From the NCBI GenBank assembly GCA_037042915.1, contig CM073197.1, positions 3,968,001-4,032,000 on the forward strand: a stretch of DNA of 64,000 bases. The letters are read 5' to 3'. The notes under the pieces were generated by a model, which searched no databases, had not been told where the DNA came from, and saw nothing but the letters and a program-made list of their open reading frames with translations. The DNA comes from Auricularia sp. M13. Its lineage: Eukaryota; Basidiomycota; Agaricomycetes; Auriculariales; Auriculariaceae. This document shows, piece after piece, positions 30,681 to 40,142 of the stretch. A program made the translations under genes and the position numbers. How positions within the stretch are numbered: position 1 is the stretch's first letter; each line of letters opens with the position of its first letter.

Positions 30681-32445
30681 ATGGCACGCGATATCTTCGT
30701 CGAGCCCACCTATGCGCGGCGGCGAGGAAAGAACAAGACCTCGCAGCCCACGAGCTCGTCAAGCGCTGCTCGCAAACGCAATTCCACGAAGGCGACAGCG
30801 GCGGGCAAGCGGGCAGCACCTGCTCTCGACGTCGACCGTCCCGTGAAGCGGCGCAGGATCTTGGCGTCCCAGCGCGCTCCAGAGAGCGTTTATGAAGCCT
30901 ACCGGGAAGCGGTCGATTCGCGTCGACTCGCCTTCTTCCACATCGATCCCTCAACCTGGGTCGCCGAGATATGCGACCTCGACACGTTGGCTGCGCAAGG
31001 CAGTTGCGTCAACGGCTGGGCTGTCCTGCGCAGCGAAGTCGACGAAGCAGAAGCCGTGTCGTATAACTGCACCTGCCCCGACTACCTTCGCAACTCGGAC
31101 GTCGACCAACGATACTGTCTTCACACTATGCTGCTTTCGTCGGACCATCGGCCGCCGTTCAAGTTGTTCACCGAGAAAGGTACGTTGACTATCTGTAGTG
31201 TCGTCGAGCCTCGCACTGACTGCTGTAGACGATCCCTCCTCCGTCTTGTTCGAACATATTCCAGCTACACCCCAAGCACCCGCCCTTTCGTTCTTCGTCT
31301 CCTTCGTCCCAGGGCACAGCAGACAAATCGTCCAACATTGCGGGCGATCCTCGAACCAGGGTCACTGGACTTGCGGCAAGCATCGCGACAACAACTGCGT
31401 GCACATCAAAGCCGCTCGTGCCCGCGACGCGTTGAAGTTACTGCTCGAGGAGGCGGAAGTCGATGAACACGAGGGTGACGATCTAGCTGAGAGAGCGCGA
31501 CTACGAGGTGAGCTCGCGTGTTCAATGCTTGGCCGGCCGAATGCTAATGGCCCTGCAGCCGAAGCCAAGAGTCTGAGGGATTACGATGATGAGCGGAGCG
31601 TATCCCGCCTCAACGTCGGCCCACCGGCGTGGGCGCGCATTGCCTCAGATTCTGACGAGGATGCACCCACGTTCGCTCTCGTTGATCCTATCCCGGACTA
31701 CTTCTGCCTCGGCGAAGATCCTCGTTGCCGCTGTGGGAGTGGTCCGAAGGAATCGGCGCCAGTCAAGGTCATCGACTGCATCGTATTCGGACTCTCGTCC
31801 GCGTGCGCTGCCCAAATCGAAGTCCAAGTCTGCAGCACCTGCGAGCCCCAAAGCCATCAGAATGCCGGGCCAGACCTGCGCGAGTTCGGTATCTTCAACT
31901 TCAATAATTCCCGCCTGTACACGCACGAGCTTCTCGACAAGTACACTAGCCTCATGACGCTCGCCGAGGTTCCCTTCCACGCGTTCCATATATCCGTTTG
32001 TCGAGATTATACCAAGTCGTCAATTCCCTTCGTCTGCGAGCGGACGTTCGAACAGCATATTTCTCGTTCTCCAGACTCCAGAAGCTGGACGTTAGCTTCG
32101 TCTGCGACATCTGCGGTGAAGAACCCGAGGTCGTCGTGTGTGATGGCGTGACTGCTGGCTTCAGAGCCGACTTGGTGACGGAGTCTCTGCGACCTCCTAC
32201 GACCATCGATGCGCACGCGTCATCGATACTCAGCGTGAAACCGATGCCGGGGGAGACGTCGTTGGTGAACGGCGATGTCAGAAAGCGCGCCCAACAGGCA
32301 GTTCGATGGCGCCTGAAGTTGCGGCAGGGAAAGACGCCTCTCGCTCCGGGCGACGATTCGGAGGAGTCCCTTGACGAAGATGTCGATGCTGAGGGAGCGG
32401 AGCGCGTGGCGAATAAACGACGCAACAAGAGAGATGCGGAAGATA
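30681..32445 (+). pseudogene. KDZ transposase, 5' portion (split by Tc1/mariner)
   Basis: Exon 1 (30681-31179) has basic clusters (KRRRILASQR) and a SWIM-type zinc finger, CTCPDYLRN followed by CLHTMLL. Exon 2 (from 31229) has cysteine pairs typical of CxC modules that accompany KDZ transposases (CGKHRDNNCVHIK, CRCGSGP, CSTCEPQ) and the conserved GIFNFNNSRLYTHELLDKYT. Near 32055 the frame changes without an intron (RTFEQ to AYFSFSRLQKLDV), so the gene is broken. The new frame continues through FVCDICGEEPEVVVCDGVTA to the Tc1 insertion after 32445. Role when intact: DDE/RNase H-fold transposition of the KDZ element. Confidence 0.8.
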
Positions 32446-32519
32446 CAGCCGTTTGCAAAAGATACTGGACACGCGAAAATAAATGTATATTCGGAAAGAG
32501 CCGTCCCGAGCAACTCCGA
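32446..32519 (+). repeat. Left TIR of the Tc1/mariner element
   Basis: 74 bases, identical to the reverse complement of 35841-35914. It includes an ATG (32483) in frame with the transposase, so translation could begin inside the TIR. Confidence 0.9.
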
Positions 32520-32533
32520 ATCCGTCCCGGGCG

Positions 32534-33593
32534 ATGACGCCGCCGATGCAGCTCCAGATGCGCCAATGCGTCGTCAGATGGTTTTTCGACGAGCAGATCC
32601 CGGCCTCAGAGATTGCAGCCCGTACAGGCTATTCAAAATCTACCATATATACCATTATCAACTACTGGAAAGAGTTCCGCGAGGTGTCTAATCCGTATGC
32701 TTTCAAGACCGGTCGGCCGCCCGCGTTGAGCGACGCAGCCATTGGATTCCTGATCGAAACTGCTCACCGCGAGCCTACGCTCTATCTCGACGAGCTCCAG
32801 CAGAGCCTCGACGAAGCAACGAACGAGTGGGCCGATATCTCGCTGATCTGGCGCGTGCTTGAGCGTGCAAACCTGACGCGGAAGGCCATACACTCCGTTG
32901 CCAATCAACGAAACGACCAGCAGCGCAGCGAGTGGCTTGCTTGGTTCACAGAAACATACACTGACCCTACGATGTTTGTCTTCATCGACGAAAGCGCGGT
33001 CAACGAGCGCACTGCCCGTCGCAGTCATGGGTACTCCCTCATCAACACACCGTGCGTGCAGCGCGAGTTGCTTGCTCGCGGCACAAGGTTCTCTGTCCTG
33101 CCTGCATTGACTCTGGATGGAATTATTGCACTTGACATCTTCGAGGGCTCTGTGAATCGGGAACGCCTCATGGAGTTCCTCCGCAATGAGCTGGTGCGTA
33201 CATTCTCCCGCGTTTGACAAAATCCAGACTGAATCAAAATAGTGCCCACAGCTTAACCCCTTCCCTGGCCCTCATAGTGTGGTCATCATGGATAACTGTA
33301 GCACACATCATGCGGAGGAGATTCGAGCACTCATTGAGGATGAACATGGTATGTTCATCTACTTGTCACCTTCCCTACTCACTGTAGTAGGTGCTAAGCT
33401 CGTGTACTTGCCGCCATATTCCCCGGACTTGAACCCCATTGAGGAATCCTTCTCAGCATTGAAGGCCTGGCTCCGCCGCCATGAAGCTCAGCTCTTTCAG
33501 CGTGCAGATCTTCCTCACTTGATTCTTCGAGCATCCTTGAGCATCACCGCGGCGATGGCGGCTGCCTGGTTTTCCAACTCAGGATACATGTAG
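32534..33593 (+). CDS. Tc1/mariner transposase
   Basis: Exons 32534-33193 (or from 32483), 33252-33348 and 33391-33593; both introns are GT..AG and in phase. The N-terminus has a helix-turn-helix ([20 protein letters not shown]) and the GRPPALSD linker. Catalytic residues: D in [11 protein letters not shown] in [12 protein letters not shown] and E in [11 protein letters not shown], with about 35 residues between the last two by my count, near the DD34E of Tc1. [14 protein letters not shown] across the first splice is a typical family phrase. No stop interrupts the exons, so it may be functional. Confidence 0.85.
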
Positions 33594-33747
33594 TGCAAAG
33601 GCTGTGTATTACGGCGCGTGTGTTCATGGAGCAAATGACAGTGTGTATTAGATGAGTGCAAGGACGGGGAAAAGAAAGGGAAAGAGTGTGTCATTAGGGA
33701 AGTGATTACGGGGACGACAGTATCCTGGCAGCGGTGGCACGAGTAAA

Positions 33748-34480
33748 CTAGAGACGACGGCGCTTGATCTTGTTCTCGACGGCATTGCTCCACTTCACAC
33801 AGAAAGCGTGCAGTGCCGCCGCCTTGCCCTCATCGAGTCCTGTGACCGAAACGACCTTGTCGACCGAGATGGACGCAAAGGCCTGCGGTACGTAGTTCCT
33901 GTCCCGCAGCGCCGTGTACGCATCGCGGACCTCGCTCGGTGACATGACTGCTGATTCCTTTGAGAACTTCTTGAGTGCGATGTCGAGGTGATCGTCAAGC
34001 GGTGCCGGTGGGGAAGAAGAGCGAGGTGGAGGAGATGGAGAGCGGGGCCGCTTCTGCCCGACCAGTGCCGCAGCAATGACCTCGAATGGATCGGATTTGG
34101 AACGGGAGAGGCCACTGCGCTTGATGGCCTGCAGCGTCTCCTTCGACGGATGCTCCAAGGTGCCCCTCCCCGTTTCCTAGGCGATATAAGCCGGAGGCAG
34201 GCAGGTGAAATGTGAGCGGGCGTACAATGTCAACAGCGATGTTCTTGATGTGGTAGTTCGACATCTTGTGGTGTGCGCTGCCATCGATCCAGCACTGGCA
34301 CTGGTGCTTCTCGCACCAAGTCTTGTCCTTGATCTCGGCCATTAGCTTTGCCCGCTCCGAATAGGTCGAGGAGTACAAGCCGGCGGTGCCAACCTGCTGC
34401 TGGATCAGCATCACCCCACAAAGACACAGCAAGCACGCACAGTCGTCGATCCTGGACCAGGCAAACCGGAACCTGGCGGC
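33748..34480 (-). CDS. Antisense cargo of the Tc1/mariner element, 3' part
   Basis: One frame (34158-33748) encodes a polar protein with KRPRSPSPPPRSSSPP, helical segments (LDIALKKFSKESAV) and the C-terminal basic run NKIKRRRL. Upstream in another frame a cysteine-rich stretch reads KCPACHGACAA, CACLLCLCG, TWCEKHQCQCWIDG and SNYHIKNIAVDIVRP, which looks like a zinc-binding domain. Splicing between the frames was not resolved. No family was recognised. The gene runs opposite to the transposase and ends about 155 bases from its stop. Confidence 0.5.
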
Positions 34481-34539
34481 GGCACAGGCGCCATGGCAAG
34501 CTGGACACTTGCTCCGGTCATGAGCGCCTGGGAGGCGTT

Positions 34540-34989
34540 AGCGTGTGCACAAACGAAGGTGATGTCACATACCACGGTCGAGCGCCAGTGGTCCCAGGCA
34601 CTTGTGTCGAACTCAATGTCGACACGACGGGCACGGCCAGTCAGGAGTGGATTAATGGCACGACGGAACTGCTCGTCTGTGCGAATGGTTGGCGCCTGCG
34701 GCTTGGTGTTACTGCAACGGGTCAGTTCGAGGACAACGTAAGACCTGGAACTCAGGACTCACCCAAACCAAATGATGAACGGCGGGCCATCGGCGGACGG
34801 AACAAACATGTCCTTGATGCCATGTGCGTCGAGAGCGGCCTCAAGGAGCTCGATGCGCGAGTGCTTGAACAGCTCGTAGCCGATGGTCTGCGTGAGCTTG
34901 TTCTTCTTCGGCTGTTTCTTCGATGTGTGGGCAGCAGCGGGCTCGGTGAACTTCATCGTCACATAGATGTTGTATTCTGTCGCTGTCAT
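34540..34989 (-). CDS. Antisense cargo of the Tc1/mariner element, middle part
   Basis: ATG 34989 starts MTATEYNIYVTMKF. The exon ends near 34760 at a GTGAGT donor (FIIWFG), and the next exon begins near 34711 with NTKPQAPTIRTDEQFRRAIN and continues RVDIEFDTSAWDHWRSTVV. The frame join is clean at this intron. It is probably the 5' half of the zinc-cluster protein annotated downstream. Function unknown. Confidence 0.5.
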
Positions 34990-34994
34990 TTGCG

Positions 34995-35624
34995 TCAGCC
35001 TGTGTAGAAGCGCGGAGGAGACGAGAACGTACCCCTACGCTTTGCGGACTGCGCGCCCTCCTTCGCTGACTTGTCGACCACTTCTACCACCACCTCCTCG
35101 TCAGACTCGTCGAAAAATGGTTCATCCACCCGGGGAGCGCGAGGCGCAGTGGTGGCGGTCGGAACGGGGGGCACTGGGATGGTGACAGATGGCGCCTGCT
35201 CGGCGGGTGCAGCACGCATGATGGCGAGGGCTGGGTTCTCCGATGGCGGGCGCTGCTGCCAAGGAACGATAGCGAGGGTGCTGGTGCTTGACGTGGAAGC
35301 AGGCGGGCATGCTGGAAGTCCAGTGCGTCGAGAAGGTGCCTTCTTGCCGTTTGAGATTGGCGCGAGAGGGGTGGGCACGTTGAGCGGCCTGAATGGCATG
35401 TGCCTGAGGTGCGAGGGCAAGCCAGGAGGATAGTGCGCAGGTGTAGTAGGCGGCATCCACGCTGGGTGGAAGGGCATGCCAGCAGCGACGGGTGGTGGAG
35501 TAGTAAAGTAGGGCGGGGCCGTGTGCTGGCCGTAGGGTACCGCAGAGCTGAGTATGGCTGACTTATGGCTGCCAGATACTTTTTGAGCGCCTCTGAGGGA
35601 CTTGCTGTGAAGAGGTTCGCTCAT
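34995..35624 (-). CDS. Antisense low-complexity protein of the Tc1/mariner element
   Basis: A 209-codon frame rich in Pro, Ser and Thr with an acidic patch (FFDESDEEVVVEVVDK) near the C-terminus. It ends at 34995, six bases before ATG 34989 of the next frame. A possible intron (GTACGT.. CACAG, about 35 bases) near its end does not join the two in phase, so they may be separate genes or one gene with a frame error. No domain recognised. Confidence 0.45.
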   Translation of the reverse strand: MSEPLHSKSLRGAQKVSGSHKSAILSSAVPYGQHTAPPYFTTPPPVAAGMPFHPAWMPPTTPAHYPPGLPSHLRHMPFRPLNVPTPLAPISNGKKAPSRRTGLPACPPASTSSTSTLAIVPWQQRPPSENPALAIMRAAPAEQAPSVTIPVPPVPTATTAPRAPRVDEPFFDESDEEVVVEVVDKSAKEGAQSAKRRGTFSSPPRFYTG

Positions 35625-35840
35625 TAGGGAGAGATTATGGGGGAGAAATTAGCACAGAGGCGCACCGAGTTGAAGCGTGCACGCTATTTAACGCCCCAGG
35701 AAGCCGCTTAATGCCTGGCCCGTGCACAAGAAAAAGCGCAATCGACGGCCATGACGCTAAGCGGTTGCGCAGGCAGCGCAAGCGAGGCTGTCGGCTGCTG
35801 CATACAGAGCGCGACGGCGCGGAAAGCGGGACGGACCAAG

Positions 35841-35914
35841 TCGGAGTTGCTCGGGACGGCTCTTTCCGAATATACATTTATTTTCGCGTGTCCAGTATCT
35901 TTTGCAAACGGCTG
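35841..35914 (-). repeat. Right TIR of the Tc1/mariner element
   Basis: The exact inverted copy of 32446-32519, followed by TA at 35915-35916. Confidence 0.9.
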
Positions 35915-35916
35915 TA

Positions 35917-37060
35917 AGGCCATGAGAAAGAAGTTGCCTGGGATTGTGGACGAACTCGCGAAGCAGAGCCGTGAATTAGCACAGATGTTCGGCATATATG
36001 TAGCGACCGATTTGAAGAGCCTCAACAGCACCGTCTTAAAGAATTACTTGCATCTATTGGAGCAGGTGGGTTCGTTTCCTTTCCAGGGTAATGTTGTCTC
36101 TAACATCGTATTTAGCTGCTGGCATATGAGTCGGTGCTACAGTTCGCAAACAAATCGGCGTGGCCCTTTCTCGACATGCTCAAGGACGGCGACGCGGAGG
36201 GCATCCTGCCGCTTCTCTCACTCGTTCCCGCCCTCGCCGTCGTCGCTCGGTATGAAGTGAAGACGACGAAACAAATCAGCTCTACACTTCAAGGCGTCGC
36301 GGGATTCGTTCTTGACCGATCGCAAACGGTCTTCGTCGCTTTCGCACCACGACCCGGATGAACACCTGATCGAAGAGCATGAGGATTGGCGCGAGGTTCG
36401 TTTTTATAATGATCCCGGACAGTGACAAAGTTAACACGCATTTCAGACTGGCACCTTCTACGGACGGCCCCGCATTCGAAACAGATCGGTGTACCCCAAC
36501 ATTCCCGGAGACGGCGCAACCGATCGCGCGACGGTCACGGCGTCGGGCGGGAAGATGGCGTGCTCAAGTTTTATCAGACCTATGGCAAGAAAGGCTTAAC
36601 GGGTGGCTTAATGGCCATCTGGTGCCCGCACAGTGTCTGCTACGGGTTTCACTGCATCCCGAAAGGCGAGGGGCGGAACGACGTCTTTTCCGCGCTGTAC
36701 ACTCACTGGGTCCGGCCACCCAAAGTCGTCGTATACGACTTCGCCTGCGCGCTGTCCCCGTACTGCATGATTCGGGAACCCATCTACTTCGGCGACACTC
36801 TTTTTGTCATCGACGGCTTCCATGAGCACGACCACACGCGGTGCTCGCCTGCGTGTTTCCTCAGCGCGTACACAGAATGGTGTGAAAAGTATCGCAACAT
36901 CAACTCCCAGCGGGCCAATGTGGGAACTCCAGTCTGCTCAAGATCCGCAAGTCGCTCAGTTACATGGGCCAACGGCACGGCATCGTTCTCGTGTACACGT
37001 TCCTTGCCATTTGGAACCGCATGCGGCAGAAATCGCGAGAGGCAGCTGTTTAATCACGTG
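35917..37060 (+). pseudogene. KDZ transposase, 3' portion
   Basis: Continues the KDZ gene after the Tc1 element: KAMRKKLPGIVDELAKQSRE, an intron ending at about 36115, then LLAYESVLQFANKSAWPFLD. The catalytic-fold region reads LTGGLMAIWCPHSVCYGFHC, GEGRNDVFSALY, VVYDFACALSPYC, and FVIDGFHEHDHTRCSPACF; a final part has LLKIRKSLSYMGQRHGIVLV. At least two more frame changes without introns (around 36560 and 36915) and an in-frame stop show decay. These motifs match the KDZ superfamily and its CxC-associated fungal branch. Confidence 0.8.
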
Positions 37061-37213
37061 GCTTGAGACCCTGTCGATCGGGCGATCATAGATAATCCTG
37101 TATAATCCCAAGTGCCTGAACTTCCGTCTGCATTACTGGTGAGTCATTTTATTATGTCTGTGTGCTCAATATATAACAAAACCGTACAGTCGCAGTAAAC
37201 GTTTTAATAGACC
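37060..37213. other. Short spacer after the KDZ gene
   Basis: An A/T-rich stretch with ATATATAACAAAACC near 37170 that may be promoter or terminator sequence for the neighbouring genes. Nothing else is visible. Confidence 0.3.
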
Positions 37214-38753
37214 GTGCTTTACAGACGAAATGAGCCCGGAGTATCCGCAACGGTCTCCCTCCGCCCGCCGCCCTCCGTTCGCCCTCCCTCGACGTCGAGT
37301 CCGTTCTCGGGCTCGACGTCGCGTCGTCCGCCCTGCGCGCGTCAGCGCAAGGCGCGACGCTCGCCCGTCACGCGCCAGCCCTCGACCTCGCGTCGGGCGT
37401 TAGCGGCGCGACGCTCTCGCGTCACGCGCCCGCCCACCACCCGCCTGCCTTGGATGTCGAGCCCTTCACTGGGCTCGACGTCGCGTCGTCCGCCTTGCGC
37501 GCGTCAGCGCAAGGCGCGACGCCGCCCGTCACGCGCCAGCCCTCGACCTCGCGTCGGGCGCCAGCGCAGGGCGCGACGCTCGCCCTCGGCCCGTCCGCCC
37601 GTCACGCGCCCGCCTTCGACGTCGAGCCCTTCGCTGGGCTCGACGTCGCGTCGTCCGCCCTGCGCGCGCCAGCGCAGGGCGCGACGCTTCGCCCTCGCCC
37701 GTCCGCCCGTCCACGCGCCCGCCTTCGACGTCGAGCCCTTCGCTGGGCTCGACGTCGCGTCGTCCGCCCTGCGCGCGTCAGCGCAGGGCGCGACGCTCGC
37801 CCTCCCTCCGTCCGCCCACCGGTCGCCCACCTTCGACGTCGAGCCCATCGCTGGGCTCGACGTCGCGTCGTCCGCCCTGCGCGCGTCAGCGCAGGGCGCG
37901 ACGCTCGCCCTCGACCCGTCCGCCCACGGCTCGCCCACCTTCGACGTCGAGCCCTTAGCTGGGCTCGACGTCGCGTCATCTGCGCTTGCCCATCCGCCCG
38001 TGCTCGCCCATCCGCCCGCTCTGGTCCATTCCGCGCTGGCCCTCAACGCCACAACCGGCGCCGTTCGCGAGTCAGCGTCCGGCGCCATGCCTGGCACCGC
38101 TATTTACCCAGCCTTCGACGGGCGCGCGGCCACGTTCCAGGCTGACCACGGCCTGCCAGCCTCACCGCTGTTCCCGGACTCGTCAAGACTCGGTGAGCCT
38201 TTCTTTGATTTTTATTTTGGTCAGAACGCTGGCTGACTGCAATACTTCACGCCCAGACTGCAGTGTCCCCCTCCAGCCCGCCGTCCTTTATCACACCATC
38301 TACTCGCCGTTCCAGGGTCAAGTGGACGGCGGGACGCTCGACGTGTTCACCAGAGTGCTCGGTGCGCGCTCCCCTCTTGGGGGCAGCTGGACGCGCGCCA
38401 GCGCCGATGCGGTTGACGCACTTGTCGACGAATTCATTGGCGAATTCATCGACCCGTCCGCACTCATGCCGATTCTCAAGCCCGTTCCCATCCCGCGCGT
38501 CGACGCCGTCGGGCGCCCTGCGGTCGATTCGCTTGCCGCTGACAGTGCATCAGCTCGTACAAAAACAAGGCGCGCTGCGAGGTCTCGAATGGCTGTCGAA
38601 CATCCCGCAGAGCATGCAGCACTCAGCTCGCGCCGCTTCGATCCACGCACTTGGCAAGGCAAAGGTACTAATTTCGCAAAAATCGCCCGGACCCGCTATG
38701 CGCGCCTCGACGACAAAATGGCCCTTCTGAAGGACTCTATGCGGGAGTTCTAA
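37214..38753 (+). CDS. Repeat-containing cargo protein at the right end of the KDZ element
   Basis: The upstream part is a GC-rich tandem repeat encoding copies of FDVEPFAGLDVASSALRAS-type units (37300-37980; starts near 37300, 37460, 37624, 37733, 37841 and 37946). One spacing is 109 bases, not a multiple of three, because one copy has an extra base (GTCCACGCG versus GTCACGCG); the repeat therefore changes frame near 37715. After the repeats comes a region with AIYPAFDGRAATFQADHG, an intron (GTGAGC about 38193 to CAG about 38255) and a final exon to 38753 with VPLQPAVLYHTIYSPFQGQV, RVLGARSPLGGSWTRAS, a basic cluster (KTRRAARSR) and a helical end. No family recognised. Confidence 0.5.
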
Positions 38754-38764
38754 GTTGACGGGCT

Positions 38765-39055
38765 CTGGAGTTTGGGAGTATGGGAGTTTGGGGAGTTTGG
38801 GAGTACTGACTTAGTTCGGGAGTCTGGGAGTCTGGGAGTTCGGGAGTCTGGGAGTTTGGGGAGTATGGGAGTACTGACTTAGGTAGACTTAGTGGGAGTT
38901 TGGGGAGTACTGACTTAGATAGATTTACAGGGGTGAAGAAGCCCAGGAGTGGGCCAAAAGAGTCCAATGGACTCTGGGAGTTGTGGGAGTTGGGAGTGGG
39001 AATATGTACATAGGAGTAGGAGTAGAGAAATTCAGGAGTATTCCTGAGAAAAAAG
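38765..39055. repeat. Right subterminal GGGAGT array of the KDZ element
   Basis: About 20 copies of GGGAGT, often GGGAGTTTGGG or GGGAGTCTGGG, with recurring GAGTACTGACTTAG spacers. They are inverted relative to the ACTCCC array at 13130-13300. The last copies approach the inner terminal motif GAGCAGCAAACC at about 39059-39068. Confidence 0.8.
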
Positions 39056-39093
39056 GGAGCAGCAAACCAGAAAGTAACTCAAGGCCATAACCC

Positions 39094-39101
39094 TTATTGC
39101 G
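39094..39101. repeat. Target-site duplication TTATTGCG (right)
   Basis: It matches 13097-13104 and is followed immediately by the missing C-terminal coding sequence of the Helitron helicase. Confidence 0.8.
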
Positions 39102-39248
39102 ATGGATCTACGGCGGCCTGTGTTCTCACACGGTCAACTTTACACTGCGGTTTCGCGAGTTAGGCGACGTGAGCATGCCGTCGTGAGGTTGCCGTTTGGA
39201 CAAAGACTTGCGGAGAACATCACGTACATTGAGATTTTGTTGCAGTAG
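39102..39248 (+). CDS. Helitron helicase, 3' portion
   Basis: This piece reads MDLRRPVFSHGQLYTAVSRV and continues to a TAG at 39246-39248. FSHGQLY-A-SRV is the standard C-terminal motif of Helitron/PIF1 helicases and is missing from the 5' portion. If 13105-39101 is removed, the last exon runs without a break from TLDLIA into MDLRRP. The next OB-like gene starts 185 bases downstream. Confidence 0.9.
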   Translation: MDLRRPVFSHGQLYTAVSRVRRREHAVVRLPFGQRLAENITYIEILLQ

Positions 39249-39289
39249 TCTTTTCTGATCAAGAATATACAGAATCTCACTTTCATGTG

Positions 39290-39395
39290 CAGTCTCAGTT
39301 GGGTACAAATGTGAGACAGGGGTCTAAAACCGTCGGAGAACTGAACGTAGCTGTGAGACAGTGTGAAACTGTCGGCTGCAGCCATATATAACCCA
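39290..39395 (+). promoter_or_regulatory. TGAGAC-type motifs and TATA box of the gene at 39433
   Basis: CAGTCTCAGTTG at about 39291, GTGAGACAGG at about 39311 and GTGAGACAGTGTGAAAC at about 39352 are followed by CATATATAACCC at about 39383. Confidence 0.6.
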
Positions 39396-39432
39396 TTACA
39401 AGCTCGTTGTGAAGCGAGTGGCTAGCTCGAAA

Positions 39433-39991
39433 ATGGGTATCACTGCCCTTGGCATCTTTCGCGTCACTACTGCGCATCTCTCTGCGCGGAAAGTCATATA
39501 CAACTCATCCGCAGCGTACGATCCGCAGTCTGTCCAGTACGAATTACATATGCGCGCGCCCCACCCGGCAGAGGTCTACGCTCCCGACACCTTACTCATA
39601 GTTTTCGGCGGCGTTGCACTCGACACAGAGAACCAAAGGATCATGATCCACTCTGAAGTCGTACTACCGTGGAATGGCCCCACGCACATGGCCTTTGTAT
39701 GGTTCTCTGCGATTGGGCGCGTGGTTCGCTGCGGAGGTATAGAGGAATGGACATCCACCTTTCCTCTCGTTGCGGCGTCCCGTACACTTGGCTACTCTTC
39801 GTTCGTGTAAGTCGTTCCTCCTCTCAAATCTCAATGCTGAATTCATCTGCAGATGCCGTGCACAGGCAGCGTCGCGGTTTGAAGGACTTACTGTACACGC
39901 CAACGAGCGTCTGCGGGTGGCGGGGAAGCCTTCTTACTGGAATGGGACTGTGCTGGTGGTCAACTTCTGTGCACTAAAGAAATTATATTGA
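39433..39991 (+). CDS. OB-fold-like family protein (member E)
   Basis: Exons 39433-39806 and 39853-39991 join in frame, with the intron at the same place before the module-2 'CR' as in paralogues. Module 1 reads YAPDTLLIVFGGVAL, then RIMIHSEVVLPW and FVWFSAIGRVV. Module 2 reads CRAQAASRFEGL, ERLRVAGKPSYWNGTVLVV. It lacks the C-terminal tail of the larger members and ends soon after module 2. It lies 185 bases after the Helitron helicase stop on the same strand. Confidence 0.65.
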
Positions 39992-40142
39992 AGATAAAAA
40001 TGTATTGCAGTTTTGCATGATAAAAATGACGTCGAGAGAGAAAGAGAGGTGAGAGAGAGAGCCTCGACTAGATGTCACATAAGCTTAGCGCCACCGGGGT
40101 CGATATAAGCCGTGGTTCGAGGGAGAAGCTCATTCGCCCCCG

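Larger units (their letters stand above)
32446..35914 (+). mobile_element. Tc1/mariner-type transposon with additional antisense genes
   Basis: Perfect 74-base terminal inverted repeats (32446-32519 and 35841-35914, starting CAGCCGTTTGCAAAAGATAC) are flanked by the TA duplication at 32444-32445 and 35915-35916. Total length is 3469 bases, long for this superfamily, because about 1.9 kb carries minus-strand genes unrelated to the transposase. Removing the element and one TA rejoins the KDZ frame (..RDAED to KAMRKKL..). The perfect TIRs suggest a young insertion. Confidence 0.9.
13105..39093. mobile_element. Giant KDZ-type DNA transposon with cargo, inserted in the Helitron
   Basis: The element is about 26 kb including later inserts (about 17 kb without them). 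It is bounded by an 8-base duplication (13097-13104 and 39094-39101) and sits in the Helitron helicase exon. Inverted terminal similarity is weak at the outermost 25 bases but clear further in: GGTTTGCTACTCCC from 13130 faces GGTTTGCTGCTCCC read inward from about 39068. Both ends then carry arrays of ACTCCC (left) or GGGAGT (right). Cargo: minus-strand proline-rich genes, a TET/JBP-like dioxygenase, a basic protein, an acidic repeat protein, the KDZ transposase and a repeat protein. KDZ elements carrying TET/JBP genes are described in basidiomycetes. The transposase is broken here, so this copy is probably non-autonomous. Confidence 0.8.

Noticed and set aside
37504-38097. Minus-strand repeat frame with SSPAKGSTSK units
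   Set aside because: It is the reverse-strand reading of the coding repeat in the gene at 37214-38753; promoter and downstream exon support the plus strand.
13105-39093. Interpreting the 26-kb insert as a Starship-type giant element
   Set aside because: No tyrosine recombinase (DUF3435) gene was seen, a KDZ transposase is present, and the 8-base duplication fits a DDE-type element.
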